A DNA stretch of 64,000 nucleotides. Source: Pyropia yezoensis. Its lineage: Eukaryota; Rhodophyta; Bangiophyceae; Bangiales; Bangiaceae. The translations under genes and the position numbers were made by a program. Position 1 is the stretch's first letter, and each line of letters opens with the position of its first letter. Below are positions 34,655 to 46,083 of the stretch, piece by piece. The notes beneath the pieces were generated by a model. The model made no database searches. It was not told the DNA's origin and was given only the letters and a program-made list of their open reading frames with translations. The DNA is taken from NCBI GenBank assembly GCA_009829735.1, contig CM020619.1, forward strand, positions 26,500,063 through 26,564,062, read 5' to 3'.

Positions 34655-36304
34655 ATGGCGGCACGCCATACTTCGCCATCTTTGCTTGACCTCCCCGACG
34701 ACATACTGTTCTTGGTGTGCCAAGCGGTTTGTGCTACACGCGGCGGCCATGCCGTGTTGGTGCGTACCTGCAAGAAGCTGGCGCGCATCGCACGTGAAGC
34801 GCTCACGGAGGTCCACGTGCGCCTCCCTCGTCGTCTGCACATCGGCTCGTCTCCCCCCTCTTTGGCTGGCGACTGCTTGTGGGGCAGCGACGGTGTTGCA
34901 GATGCAAGGGCAGTGTACAGCAGCGTGTGAGACTGTCTTTCTTTGACTTCCTTGTCCTTCTTCTACAACGACCGCGAGACGAGCGATGGGGTGGTCGACC
35001 ACCTCCCTTGTATGGCGGAGTGGGTGGGTCGTTTTTTCAATACCCTCGTACCCCTGCTACAGGAGGAGTACGCCTCTGGCACCCGGGGCGAGCGTCGCCA
35101 CCCGCGACTTCATGCGCTTGCTGTCCACGGCGCTGCCCTGCGGATTGCAAGCCTCGTGTGGTCGCGGCCCCTGGCGCGGCTGCGTTTCCTGCGTCTTTGC
35201 TGTGTGCACACAGACGAGGACACGCCTGCTGTTGCCGGCCGAATTATTGCCGCGCACGCACCCTCCCTCGAACACTTGGCCGTGCGTTTAATGTGGGGCG
35301 ATACCCTGGACACTGGAGCAGCCGCGCTCGACGCGGTTTTTCAAGGCGTCCCCCCCCTTCCGTGCCTCAGCACGCTCATTGTCGTCGGATGTGTCGGCGC
35401 CGGGCTTGCCGCGCGGATCGCAGCTCTTTCGCCGGGGTTGCGCGCGCTGGACGTGGAGGGCGGCCTCTTATCTGGTGCCATGGAGGCGTGGTCGCTCCCC
35501 TCCCTTTCCCGCCTGAGTACGGTCTCTCTGGTCTACCGCAGCGACGTTCCGCGCGACTTTAGGGCCGGCGAGGTCCAGCGGTTTCTCCGGTCGCGCGCGC
35601 TACATTACTTGACGCTGGTGCCCCCGGACCCGGACCCGCCCCCCCCCGATGCGGACCACGAGGCGGGCGTTCCACTTGACATCGCTCTCGCCATCAGCGG
35701 CTGTGCCTCCCCAACCGTGACAATCGACTTTACGGGCGACTATGTGGGCTGGTCTCACAACCTTTTTGGGTACCACTGCCTGGACCTTATGTTCCAGGTT
35801 CCACATGCACGGAGTGTCGCCGATGTGACGATTGCCCTTTCAGACGACATTCACCAGGACGCCATGCACGTGCTCGGGCGCCTACCCCACCTGTATTCTC
35901 TGCACCTGTCTGTAGGGGCAGGGCCCGAGCGGCGTCTTGTTCCCTGGATGGTGCCCAACGTGAAAAATCTGTCGGTAGAGTTTCGCGTCCCCCCGGGACC
36001 CGCCGCAGCGCTCATCCACGGCCTCGCCGCGGCGGCAGCGACGGTGACCACCCCCTCCCGGCTCCACACACTTGTGGTGCAGGGCGGGCCGATAATGGAC
36101 AATTCCCTGGCTGTGCCCCTTCGCTCCCTCCTCCCCACTCTTCGATGGATTACCATCGTGCCGCAGTCACCCGAGCAGGGTGGACAGATGGCGGGCTGTC
36201 GGGGTGGGGGGGTGGCCGTACCCTCTCAAGACTATTGTGTGGAGCACATGGGCGAGTGGATGACCGCGGCGCTGTCCCCGTCGGCTACTGTGAATGTTGT
36301 TTGA
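34655..36304 (+). pseudogene. F-box / leucine-rich-like protein interrupted by one in-frame TGA
   Basis: The ATG at 34655 opens MAARHTSPSLLDLPDDILF, a good F-box start; the domain runs to about residue 55 (RTCKKLARIAREALTEVHV). F-box proteins are substrate receptors of SCF ubiquitin ligases. After 91 codons a TGA (34928-34930) interrupts the frame, but the same frame then continues to 36304 with irregular Leu-rich repeat-like sequence (LHALAVHGAALRIASL, LSTLIVVGCVG, LRALDVEGGL, LHTLVVQGG). CGA to TGA is a one-step change, so a recent nonsense mutation fits. An alternative is a 54-nt in-frame intron (34925-34978, GTGTGA to GCGAG, with a good pyrimidine tract but an unusual acceptor) that would remove the stop. 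No homopolymer is involved, so a simple indel error does not explain it. Confidence 0.7.
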
Positions 36305-36415
36305 GGGGCTCCCAGTATAAAGACTTGCTTGCCCTTGGCGCTACAGCTTGTGTCACTCGTGGGATGCGCGAAAGTGAACACTATCGGACAGGGAAGGCCG
36401 CCAGCTGGCCGTGGA

Positions 36416-36729
36416 CTGCCCGCTGGTGAGGTTGAGCACGGCCCCCCTCACTGTGGGTGTCGGCAATGTGCCCCAGCAGGCGCACCTGCGTGGGCCCCTC
36501 ATTGACGCCCTTCGTAGGGTGCATCTCGAGGCCCAGCTCGCCAACGAGCCGCTCCGCGGTGCGGTAAGCGGCCGTGGCCTGTGCCTTGGTGGCCAGTCGG
36601 CCAAACAAGGCGGGCGGCGCGCCGTCAAGTCGTTCACGTAGGCGATGATGCAACAGCCCTGCTCGCACCCGCAGGCAGTACACGACGGCGCGCATCTCCT
36701 TCGTCTAGGTGAGCGGCGCGTGCACGGTA
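36416..36729 (-). pseudogene. reverse transcriptase relic, copy 2 (DIRS-like)
   Basis: Near-identical to the relic at 32352-32665, with the same YVND motif and the same flanking frameshifts. The plus-strand sequence runs from CTGCCCGCTGGTGAGG to CTTCACCAGCCTGAG, after which the satellite begins. On the minus strand that junction reads CCTTTCTCAG/GCTGGTGAAGCCC, a good splice-acceptor context. Confidence 0.6.
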
Positions 36730-36769
36730 ATAGCCGGTGGGTGGCGGGCTTCACCAGCCTGAGAAAGGG

Positions 36770-39533
36770 GGGGGGGGGGGGACGGCGTGGAGGGAGGAAA
36801 GGCGAAGGAAGCGGGTGGGAGAGACGGGGAAGGAGTGGGCAAGCGCGGTGGGCGGGTGGGAAGGGGCAGACGAGGGGCAACCGGGCTACGCACAGGGCGT
36901 CACCGGCGAAACGCCCGCGCGCTCGTCCGCCCCTCCCCACACACACACCGCCCTGTACCCACCTTCCCACCCTCCCCTACCACCTCACCCCCCCCCCCCC
37001 CGCCCCCCCCCACTATTCGTACCTTGGCAAGGATGTGGCATCAGGGGGCGGGCGCGTGCACGACCAAGGCGGGTGGCGGGCTTTATCGGCCGGGGAAAGG
37101 GTGGGGGACGGGGTGGGGAAGAGAGGCAAAGAAGCCCGGTGGGGGAGGGGGGGAAGGGTGGGCAAGCGCGGTGAGCGGGTGGGAAGGGGCAGACGAGGGG
37201 CAACCGGGCTGCGCACAGGGCGTGACCGGCGAAACGCCCGCGAGCTCGTCCGCCCCTCCCCACACACACACCGCCCTGTACCCACCTTCCCACCCTCCCC
37301 CACCACCTCCTCACCCCTGCCTCCCTACCTCCCCCCCACTCTTCGTACCTTGACCGGGATGTGGCAACAGGGGTCGGGCGCGTGCACGACCAAGGCGGGT
37401 GGCGGGCTTTATCGGCCGGGGAAAGGGTGGGAGACGGGGTAGGGAAGAGAGGCAAAGAAGCCCGGTGGGGGAGGGGGGGAAGGGTGGGCAAGCGCGGTGG
37501 GCGGGTGGGAAGGGGCAGACGAGGGGCAACCGGGCTACGCACAAGGCGTCACCGGCGAAACGCCCGCGCGCTCGTCCGCCCCTCCCCACACACACACCGC
37601 CCTGTACCCACCTTCCCACCCTCCCCCACCACCTCCTCACCCCCCCCCCCCCCCCCCCCCCCCCCACTCTTCTTACCTTGACCGCGATGTGGCAACAGGG
37701 GGCGGGCGCGTGCACGACCAAGGCGGGTTTCGGGCTTCATCGTGCGGTCAACCGGCCGCTGCCGCCACCACCGCTCGGGTCGTCCAGCCGAGCGACACAC
37801 ACGGCACACCCACAAAGCCGCCCGATGCTGACGCCAACGCCCAGAGAGCGTTGCCGCCACGCCCAAGGGGGGGGGGAAGAGGGCAGGAAGGGTGGGCAAG
37901 CGCGGTGGGTGGGTGGGAAGGGGCAGACGAGGGGCAACCGGGCTACGCACAAGGCGTCACCGGCGAAACGCCCGCGCGCTCGTCCGCCCCTCCCCACACA
38001 CACACCGCCCTGTACCCACCTTCCCACCCTCCCCCACCACCTCCTCGACCCCCCCCCCCCCGCCCCCCCTCACTCTTCGTACCTTGGCCGGGATGTGGCA
38101 TCAGGGGGCGGGCGCGTGTACGACCAAGGCGGGTGGCGGGCTTTATCGGCCGGGGAAAGGGTGGGGGACGGGGTGGGGAAGAGAGGCAAAGAAGCCCGGT
38201 GGGGGAGGGGGGGAAGGGTGGGCAAGCGCGGTGGGCGGGTCGGAAGGGGCAGACGAGGGGCATCCGAACTACGCACAGGGCGTCACCGGTGAAACGCCCG
38301 CGAGCTCGTCCGCCTCTCCCCACACACACACCGCCCTGTACCCACCTTCCCACCCTCCCCCACCACCTCCTCACCCCCTCCCCCCCCCCGCCCCCCCCCA
38401 CTCTTCGTACCTTGGCCGGGATGTGGCATCAGGGGGCGGGCGCGTGCACGACCAAGGCGGGTGGCGGGCTTTATCGGCCGGGGAAAGGGTGGGGGACGAG
38501 GTGGGGAAGAGAGGCAAAGAAGCCCGGTGGGGGAGGGGGGGAAGGGTGGGCAAGCGCGGTGGGCGGGTGGGAAGGGGCAGACGAGGGGCATCCGGGCTAC
38601 GCACAAGGCGTCACCGGCGAAACGCCCGCGCGCTCGTCCGCCCCTCCCCACACACACACCGCCCTGTACCCACCTTCCCACCCTCCCCCACCACCTCCTC
38701 ACCCCCCCCTCCCCCCGCCCCCCCCCACTCTTCGTACCTTGGCCGGGATGTGGCATCAGGGGGCGGGCGCGTGCACGACCAAGGCGGGTGGCGGGCTTTA
38801 TCGGCCGGGGAAAGGGTGGGGGACGAGGTGGGGAAGAGAGGCAAAGAAGCCCGGTGGGGGAGGGGGGGAAGGGTGGGCAAGCGCGGTGGGCGGGTGGGAA
38901 GGGGCAGACGAGGGGCATCCGGGCTACGCACAAGGCGTCACCGGCGAAACGCCCGCGCGCTCGTCCGCCCCTCCCCACACACACACCGCCCTGTACCCAC
39001 CTTCCCACCCTCCCCCACCACCTCCTCACCCCCCCCCCCCCCGCCCCCCCCCACTCTTCGTACCTTGGCCGGGATGTGGCATCAGGGGGCGGGCGCGTGC
39101 ACGACCAAGGCGGGTGGCGGGCTTTATCGGCCGGGGAAAGGGTGGGGAACGGGGTGGGGAAGAGAGGCAAAGAAGCCCGGTGGGGGAGGGGGGGAAGGGT
39201 GGGCAAGCGCGGTGGGCGGGTGGGAAGGGGCAGACGAGGGGCATCCGAACTACGCACAGGGCGTCACCGGTGAAGCGCCCGCGAGCTCGTCCGCCTCTCC
39301 CCACACACACACCGCCCTGTACCCACCTTCCCACCCTCCCCCACCACCTCCTCACCCCCTCCCCCCCCCGCCCCCCCCACTCTTCGTACCTTGGCCGGGA
39401 TGTGGCAACAGGGGGCGGGCGCGTGCACGACCAAGGCGGGTGGCGGGCTTTATCGGCCGGGGAAAGGGTGGGGGACAGGGTGGGGAAGAGAGGCAAAGAT
39501 GCCCGGTAGGGGAGGGGGGGAAGGGTGGGCAAG
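36770..39533. repeat. satellite array block 1 (326-327 bp units)
   Basis: Eight 326-327 bp units are marked by CCTTGGCCGGGATGTGGC-type sequence at about 37020, 37347, 37674, 38080, 38407, 38735, 39061 and 39387. After the third unit a fragment of the higher-order unit intervenes (37733-37880). Units differ by a few per cent, mostly in C-run length and small substitutions. Because 327 is divisible by 3 and the units lack stops in several frames, spurious frames of up to 670 codons run through the array on both strands. Confidence 0.92.
37733..37880 (-). repeat. remnant of the higher-order unit (5-prime end of its gene)
   Basis: On the minus strand this encodes ALWVCRVCRSAGRPERWW and the start TMK seen in the full higher-order units, then switches into satellite sequence inside the AT(C/A)GGG-rich exon-like block. 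It marks where an older copy of the 2.46 kb unit was deleted between satellite units. Confidence 0.8.
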
Positions 39534-41966
39534 CGGGAAAGGGCGCGTCGACTCGATGGAAGGGGAGGGGGCGGAAGGGGAGGTGGGGCGGGCGTCACAC
39601 GCATGCGCGCACGCGCGTCACGGTACTCGCCCGCACGGGCCGTTGCGAGGAGGACGCGCCTCCAGAACGCGAGCGTGTTTACGAACGCGTTGCCGCCCCT
39701 AAATTGCGGGTTCGTAGAAACGACGGCTTCAGCGTGTCCTTAGCTTCGGTTGCTAGGTTCTTTCCTGTGTTTGGGTCTGGGGCTGATTCCATCGTATCTA
39801 CTGCATGCTTGCGGCCGCGGCTATGGATTGCCAGGTGCTGGCCAATTATTGCGCGAGATTGCACGACACCTGAGGTTGCGTATCACACGGGTGGTTGATT
39901 GGCACCTTCGGGGGCGAGATTCTCTGCGTCGCCTGCGTGCTGGCGGCGCCCTGCTGACCTGTCGGCGACTTGTGTGGCAGGCGCTGCTCGTGCGTACCCC
40001 TGGCTGCCAATACTACCACAGGGTCTACGTATATGTATGTACGTAGATGCATTTCTACATATGAGCACCCAGGGCGGCCCGACTCAAAAAAGCGCCCGCA
40101 CATATGTAGGCTTATGCTGCACGCCCACGGCAGCTGCTGGCAGCGACCGCTTTTCATTCTTGAATGATATCGGACCCTTTTCGATGGGACAGTGGCCAAG
40201 AGCTGTCTCTTCTCTAGCGAGCAACACGCCTCGACCAAGATGGAAGGCCCTTCCCGCACGGGGCTTCACGTCCACAGGCACGGTGAGTTACCATGTGAGA
40301 AAAAGACTTGTCTTCTTATCGCTCTCGTCCTTCCTGTGAAGGGACCCCGCCACAAACAGAACGACCGCAAGCGCCGGCAGCCATGTACAGTAGCCGCGGG
40401 CGCGGGCGGGCGGACAGGCACTGGCACCGGCAACGGCGCCGCACGGTCACCCGCGTAACGGCCAATGCGCCACGTCTAATGTGCCTGCCACGCAGGCGGC
40501 CTGTGCAGCGCACTTGGAGACGGTAGGCCCGCCCAAAACGATACCCTACCCATGGCTGGAAGAGTCCCCGGCGTCCGTCCGCCGCACCCATTCGGCGTCC
40601 GAGTCTATATTCCCTTCTCCCGGAGTGTCGGCCGGGGGCGGGACCGGGGACGCGGCCGGTTCGGCGTCCGCGTCTATGTTCGCTCCTCCCGGTGCCGAAC
40701 CGGCCGCGTCTATGCTCGCTCCTCCCGGTGCGGACGTGCCCTCCGGCAGCGGGGGCTCGTTACAAAGGCGCCGTGCACGTAGGTTGGCGTCCCACAGATC
40801 GGCGCACAGCCGCAGTAATTCCTTGAACGCAACCGGCAGCCCACCAGACACGGACGCGCCGCCTCCAACTCCACCAGGACCACCCGCACCACCAGTAGAC
40901 GGGGCCTGCATAACCACGTCCGCGGGTCCGCCGGCACGGGCGGAGTCGTCCCCCTTCTGCTGTCGGTGCAGAAGACGGCTCATGTCAGAGATCATCGTCG
41001 CCTGCCGCTCGATAAGCTGCTTCAGGTCAACCAATTCAGCGTCGAGACGACCGATTATGGCTTTCCGTTTGAGGCGTTGGCGGACTCTCTGACGGGTGTC
41101 CTTCCGCCGTTGTTGACGACCATCGTTTCGCCTGTCCGAACCGGAGCCCGCCTCGCCGCCGCCGGGTGCGCCCGCCGCTGCACCAGCCACAGCGCCCGCT
41201 GCGCCCGCCACTGCACCCGCCGCTGCTGCACCAGCCAGAGCGGTGATGTTACCACCGGCTGCTGTGCCCGCCTCGCCGCCGGGGCCAGTCGCAGCGCCCG
41301 CACCAGTGCCCGCCTCGCCGTCGGGGCGAGTGGTAGTGCCGGCACCAGTGCCCGCCTCGCCGCCGGCTGCGCCCGTCGCTGCGCCAGTGACAGCGGCAAT
41401 GTCACCGCCGGCTGCTGTGCCCGCCTCGCCAGCGGCTGCGCCCGCCACTGCACCCGCCGCTGCTGCACCAGCCAGAGCGGTGATGTTACCACCGGCTGCT
41501 GTGCCCGCCCCGTCGCCGGGGCGAGTGGCAGGAAAAGAAACAGTGTCACTGGGGCGAGCGCATTTGTCATCCCCCGGCCCGGTGTGTCGTGCTGTACAGG
41601 CACGCCGCAGACTTCGGCAGATGGCGACGTCCAGAGCCCATCGAGCACTGTCTGGCAACAGCACGGGGCTTCCGGCGTCGCCAGACGCGGGCGTCAAAGG
41701 ACTGTACTGTCGTATGGGCCGATCACACCACTCGTGAACCATGCGCGTGGCAGCCTCACGTACAACGGAAACACGGCACAGGTCCAGGTCGACGCAGACG
41801 GCAGGTAGGGAAGAATCGCGTTGGAGCTTCATCGTGCCGTCAACCGGCCGCTGCCGCCACCACCGCTCGGGTCGTCCAGCCGAGCGACACACACGGCACA
41901 CCCACAAAGCCGTCCGAGGCTGACGCCGACGCCCAGAGAGCGTTGCCGCCACGCCCAAAGGGGGGG
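39534..41966. repeat. higher-order unit core, copy 1 (2.46 kb)
   Basis: First of three near-identical copies (next at 42972 and 46084). In minus orientation it carries one predicted gene (40546-41832) and about 1 kb of less GC-rich 3-prime sequence. That sequence contains TCTACGTA...TACGTAGA inverted arms (40024-40047) and a plus-strand stretch near 39860-40040 (LLREIARHL, ALLTCRRLVWQALL) weakly reminiscent of an F-box. Single-base differences between copies are very few (for example near 41615 against 45053), so the duplications are recent. Confidence 0.93.
40546..41832 (-). CDS. hypothetical repeat-borne protein, copy 1 (basic region plus coiled coil)
   Basis: The product has 428 residues from ATG 41832 (MKLQRDSSLPAVC). 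The frame is open another 126 nt upstream and includes a Cys-rich ALWVCRVCRSAG segment, so the true start may be upstream or in another exon. Residues 1-100 are mixed composition with several Cys; 105-230 are imperfect Gly/Ala repeats (AAGGNITALAG twice); 234-268 are very basic (DRRNDGRQQRRKDTRQRV); 262-290 form a short heptad-like coiled coil (RLDAELVDLKQLIERQATM); the tail is acidic, ending EWVRRTDAGDSSSHG. No family is recognised. A base difference between copies is silent in this frame but changes a residue in the plus-strand frame, weakly supporting this strand. DNA binding or a transposon accessory role is only a guess. Confidence 0.5.
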   Translation of the reverse strand: MKLQRDSSLPAVCVDLDLCRVSVVREAATRMVHEWCDRPIRQYSPLTPASGDAGSPVLLPDSARWALDVAICRSLRRACTARHTGPGDDKCARPSDTVSFPATRPGDGAGTAAGGNITALAGAAAAGAVAGAAAGEAGTAAGGDIAAVTGAATGAAGGEAGTGAGTTTRPDGEAGTGAGAATGPGGEAGTAAGGNITALAGAAAAGAVAGAAGAVAGAAAGAPGGGEAGSGSDRRNDGRQQRRKDTRQRVRQRLKRKAIIGRLDAELVDLKQLIERQATMISDMSRLLHRQQKGDDSARAGGPADVVMQAPSTGGAGGPGGVGGGASVSGGLPVAFKELLRLCADLWDANLRARRLCNEPPLPEGTSAPGGASIDAAGSAPGGANIDADAEPAASPVPPPADTPGEGNIDSDAEWVRRTDAGDSSSHG

Positions 41967-42971
41967 GGAGAGGAGAGGAAGGGTGGGCAAGCGCGGTGGG
42001 CGGGTGGGAAGGGGCAGACGAGGGGCAACCGGGCTACGCACAGGGCGTCACCGGCGAAACGCCCGCGCGCTCGTCCGCCCCTCCCCACACACACACCGCC
42101 CTGTACCCACCTTCCCACCCTCCCCCACCACCTCCTCACCCCCCCCTCCCCCCGCCCCCCCCCACTCTTCGTACCTTGGCCGGGATGTGGCATCAGGGGG
42201 CGGGCGCGTGCACGACCAAGGCGGGTGGCGGGCTTTATCGGCCGGGGAAAGGGTGGGGGACGGGGTGGGGAAGAGAGGCAAAGAAGCCCGGTGGGGGAGG
42301 GGGGGAAGGGTGGGCAAGCGCGGTGGGCGGGTTGGAAGCGGCAGACGAGGGGCATCCGGGCTACGCACAAGGCGTCACCGGCGAAACGCCCGCGCGCTCG
42401 TCCGCCCCTCCCCACACACACACCGCCCTGTGCCCACCTTCCCACCCTCCCCCACCACCTCCTCACCCCCCCCTCCCCCCGCCCCCCCCCACTCTTCGTA
42501 CCTTGGCCGGGATGTGGCATCAGGGGGCGGGCGCGTGCACGACCAAGGCGGGTGGCGGGCTTTATCGGCCGGGGAAAGGGTGGGGGACGAGGTGGGGAAG
42601 AGAGGCAAAGAAGCCCGGTGGGGGAGGGGGGGAAGGGTGGGCAAGCGCGGTGGGCGGGTGGGAAGGGGCAGACGAGGGGCATCCGGGCTACGCACAAGGC
42701 GTCACCGGCGAAACGCCCGCGCGCTCGTCCGCCCCTCCCCACACACACACCGCCCTGTACCCACCTTCCCACCCTCCCCCACCACCTCCTCACCCCCCCC
42801 CCCCCCGCCCCCCCCCACTCTTCGTACCTTGGCCGGGATGTGGCAACAGGGGGCGGGCGCGTGCACGACCAAGGCGGGTGGCGGGCTTTATCGGCCGGGG
42901 AAAGGGTGGGGGACAGGGTGGGGAAGAGAGGCAAAGAAGCCCGGTAGGGGAGGGGGGGAAGGGTGGGCAAG
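41967..42971. repeat. satellite array block 2 (3 units)
   Basis: Three 326-327 bp units, with markers at about 42175, 42502 and 42830, between higher-order copies 1 and 2. Confidence 0.92.
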
Positions 42972-45404
42972 CGGGAAAGGGCGCGTCGACTCGATGGAAG
43001 GGGAGGGGGCGGAAGGGGAGGTGGGGCGGGCGTTACACGCATGCGCGCACGCGCGTCACGGTACTCGCCCGCACGGGCCGTTGCGAGGAGGACGCGCCTC
43101 CAGAACGCGAGCGTGTTTACGAACGCGTTGCCGCCCCTAAATTGCGGGTTCGTAGAAACGACGGCTTCAGCGTGTCCTTAGCTTCGGTTGCTAGGTTCTT
43201 TCCTGTGTTTGGGTCTGGGGCTGATTCCATCGTATCTACTGCATGCTTGCGGCCGCGGCTATGGATTGCCAGGTGCTGGCCAATTATTGCGCGAGATTGC
43301 ACGACACCTGAGGTTGCGTATCACACGGGTGGTTGATTGGCACCTTCGGGGGCGAGATTCTCTGCGTCGCCTGCGTGCTGGCGGCGCCCTGCTGACCTGT
43401 CGGCGACTTGTGTGGCAGGCGCTGCTCGTGCGTACCCCTGGCTGCCAATACTACCACAGGGTCTACGTATATGTATGTACGTAGATGCATTTCTACATAT
43501 GAGCACCCAGGGCGGCCCGACTCAAAAAAGCGCCCGCACATATGTAGGCTTATGCTGCACGCCCACGGCAGCTGCTGGCAGCGACCGCTTTTCATTCTTG
43601 AATGATATCGGACCCTTTTCGATGGGACAGTGGCCAAGAGCTGTCTCTTCTCTAGCGAGCAACACGCCTCGACCAAGATGGAAGGCCCTTCCCGCACGGG
43701 GCTTCACGTCCACAGGCACGGTGAGTTACCATGTGAGAAAAAGACTTGTCTTCTTATCGCTCTCGTCCTTCCTGTGAAGGGACCCCGCCACAAACAGAAC
43801 GACCGCAAGCGCCGGCAGCCATGTACAGTAGCCGCGGGCGCGGGCGGGCGGACAGGCACTGGCACCGGCAACGGCGCCGCACGGTCACCCGCGTAACGGC
43901 CAATGCGCCACGTCTAATGTGCCTGCCACGCAGGCGGCCTGTGCAGCGCACTTGGAGACGGTAGGCCCGCCCAAAACGATACCCTACCCATGGCTGGAAG
44001 AGTCCCCGGCGTCCGTCCGCCGCACCCATTCGGCGTCCGAGTCTATATTCCCTTCTCCCGGAGTGTCGGCCGGGGGCGGGACCGGGGACGCGGCCGGTTC
44101 GGCGTCCGCGTCTATGTTCGCTCCTCCCGGTGCCGAACCGGCCGCGTCTATGCTCGCTCCTCCCGGTGCGGACGTGCCCTCCGGCAGCGGGGGCTCGTTA
44201 CAAAGGCGCCGTGCACGTAGGTTGGCGTCCCACAGATCGGCGCACAGCCGCAGTAATTCCTTGAACGCAACCGGCAGCCCACCAGACACGGACGCGCCGC
44301 CTCCAACTCCACCAGGACCACCCGCACCACCAGTAGACGGGGCCTGCATAACCACGTCCGCGGGTCCGCCGGCACGGGCGGAGTCGTCCCCCTTCTGCTG
44401 TCGGTGCAGAAGACGGCTCATGTCAGAGATCATCGTCGCCTGCCGCTCGATAAGCTGCTTCAGGTCAACCAATTCAGCGTCGAGACGACCGATTATGGCT
44501 TTCCGTTTGAGGCGTTGGCGGACTCTCTGACGGGTGTCCTTCCGCCGTTGTTGACGACCATCGTTTCGCCTGTCCGAACCGGAGCCCGCCTCGCCGCCGC
44601 CGGGTGCGCCCGCCGCTGCACCAGCCACAGCGCCCGCTGCGCCCGCCACTGCACCCGCCGCTGCTGCACCAGCCAGAGCGGTGATGTTACCACCGGCTGC
44701 TGTGCCCGCCTCGCCGCCGGGGCCAGTCGCAGCGCCCGCACCAGTGCCCGCCTCGCCGTCGGGGCGAGTGGTAGTGCCGGCACCAGTGCCCGCCTCGCCG
44801 CCGGCTGCGCCCGTCGCTGCGCCAGTGACAGCGGCAATGTCACCGCCGGCTGCTGTGCCCGCCTCGCCAGCGGCTGCGCCCGCCACTGCACCCGCCGCTG
44901 CTGCACCAGCCAGAGCGGTGATGTTACCACCGGCTGCTGTGCCCGCCCCGTCGCCGGGGCGAGTGGCAGGAAAAGAAACAGTGTCACTGGGGCGAGCGCA
45001 TTTGTCATCCCCCGGCCCGGTGTGTCGTGCTGTACAGGCACGCCGCAGACTTCTGCAGATGGCGACGTCCAGAGCCCATCGAGCACTGTCTGGCAACAGC
45101 ACGGGGCTTCCGGCGTCGCCAGACGCGGGCGTCAAAGGACTGTACTGTCGTATGGGCCGATCACACCACTCGTGAACCATGCGCGTGGCAGCCTCACGTA
45201 CAACGGAAACACGGCACAGGTCCAGGTCGACGCAGACGGCAGGTAGGGAAGAATCGCGTTGGAGCTTCATCGTGCCGTCAACCGGCCGCTGCCGCCACCA
45301 CCGCTCGGGTCGTCCAGCCGAGCGACACACACGGCACACCCACAAAGCCGTCCGAGGCTGACGCCGACGCCCAGAGAGCGTTGCCGCCACGCCCAAAGGG
45401 GGGG
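42972..45404. repeat. higher-order unit core, copy 2
   Basis: Offset 3438 bp from copy 1 and nearly identical. The start-to-start distance equals the core plus three satellite units. Confidence 0.93.
43984..45270 (-). CDS. hypothetical repeat-borne protein, copy 2
   Basis: The predicted protein is identical to the one at 40546-41832; the only difference I noticed in the gene is a synonymous change near 45053. It has the same upstream in-frame Cys-rich extension and the same uncertain start. Confidence 0.5.
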   Translation of the reverse strand: MKLQRDSSLPAVCVDLDLCRVSVVREAATRMVHEWCDRPIRQYSPLTPASGDAGSPVLLPDSARWALDVAICRSLRRACTARHTGPGDDKCARPSDTVSFPATRPGDGAGTAAGGNITALAGAAAAGAVAGAAAGEAGTAAGGDIAAVTGAATGAAGGEAGTGAGTTTRPDGEAGTGAGAATGPGGEAGTAAGGNITALAGAAAAGAVAGAAGAVAGAAAGAPGGGEAGSGSDRRNDGRQQRRKDTRQRVRQRLKRKAIIGRLDAELVDLKQLIERQATMISDMSRLLHRQQKGDDSARAGGPADVVMQAPSTGGAGGPGGVGGGASVSGGLPVAFKELLRLCADLWDANLRARRLCNEPPLPEGTSAPGGASIDAAGSAPGGANIDADAEPAASPVPPPADTPGEGNIDSDAEWVRRTDAGDSSSHG

Positions 45405-46083
45405 GGAGAGGAGAGGAAGGGTGGGCAAGCGCGGTGGGCGGGTGGGAAGGGGCAGACGAGGGGCAACCGGGCTACGCACAGGGCGTCACCGGCGAAACGC
45501 CCGCGCGCTCGTCCGCCCCTCCCCACACACACACCGCCCTGTACCCACCTTCCCACCCTCCCCCACCACCTCCTCACCCCCCCCTCCCCCCGCCCCCCCC
45601 CACTCTTCGTACCTTGGCCGGGATGTGGCATCAGGGGGCGGGCGCGTGCACGACCAAGGCGGGTGGCGGGCTTTATCGGCCGGGGAAAGGGTGGGGGACG
45701 GGGTGGGGAAGAGAGGCAAAGAAGCCCGGTGGGGGAGGGGGGGAAGGGTGGGCAAGCGCGGTGGGCGGGTGGGAAGGGGCAGACGAGGGGCATCCGGGCT
45801 ACGCACAGGGCGTCACCGGCGAAACGCCCGCGCGCTCGTCCGCCCCTCCCCACACACACACCGCCCTGTACCCACCTTCCCACCCTCCCCCACCACCTCC
45901 TCACCCCCCCCCCCCCCCCCCCCCCCCCCCCCTTCGTACCTTGGCCGGGATGTGGCAACAGGGGGCGGGCGCGTGCACGACCAAGGCGGGTGGCGGGCTT
46001 TATCGGCCGGGGAAAGGGTGGGGGACAGGGTGGGGAAGAGAGGCAAAGAAGCCCGGTAGGGGAGGGGGGGAAGGGTGGGCAAG
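45405..46083. repeat. satellite array block 3 (2 units)
   Basis: Two units, markers at about 45613 and 45942. The second has an unbroken C run of more than 20 nt (45906-45932) where other units have an interrupted one. Confidence 0.92.

Noticed and set aside
40546-41832. Naming the repeat-borne protein a bZIP factor
   Set aside because: A basic stretch followed by heptad-like hydrophobics is present, but the bZIP signature Asn/Arg spacing and four regular Leu heptads are not.
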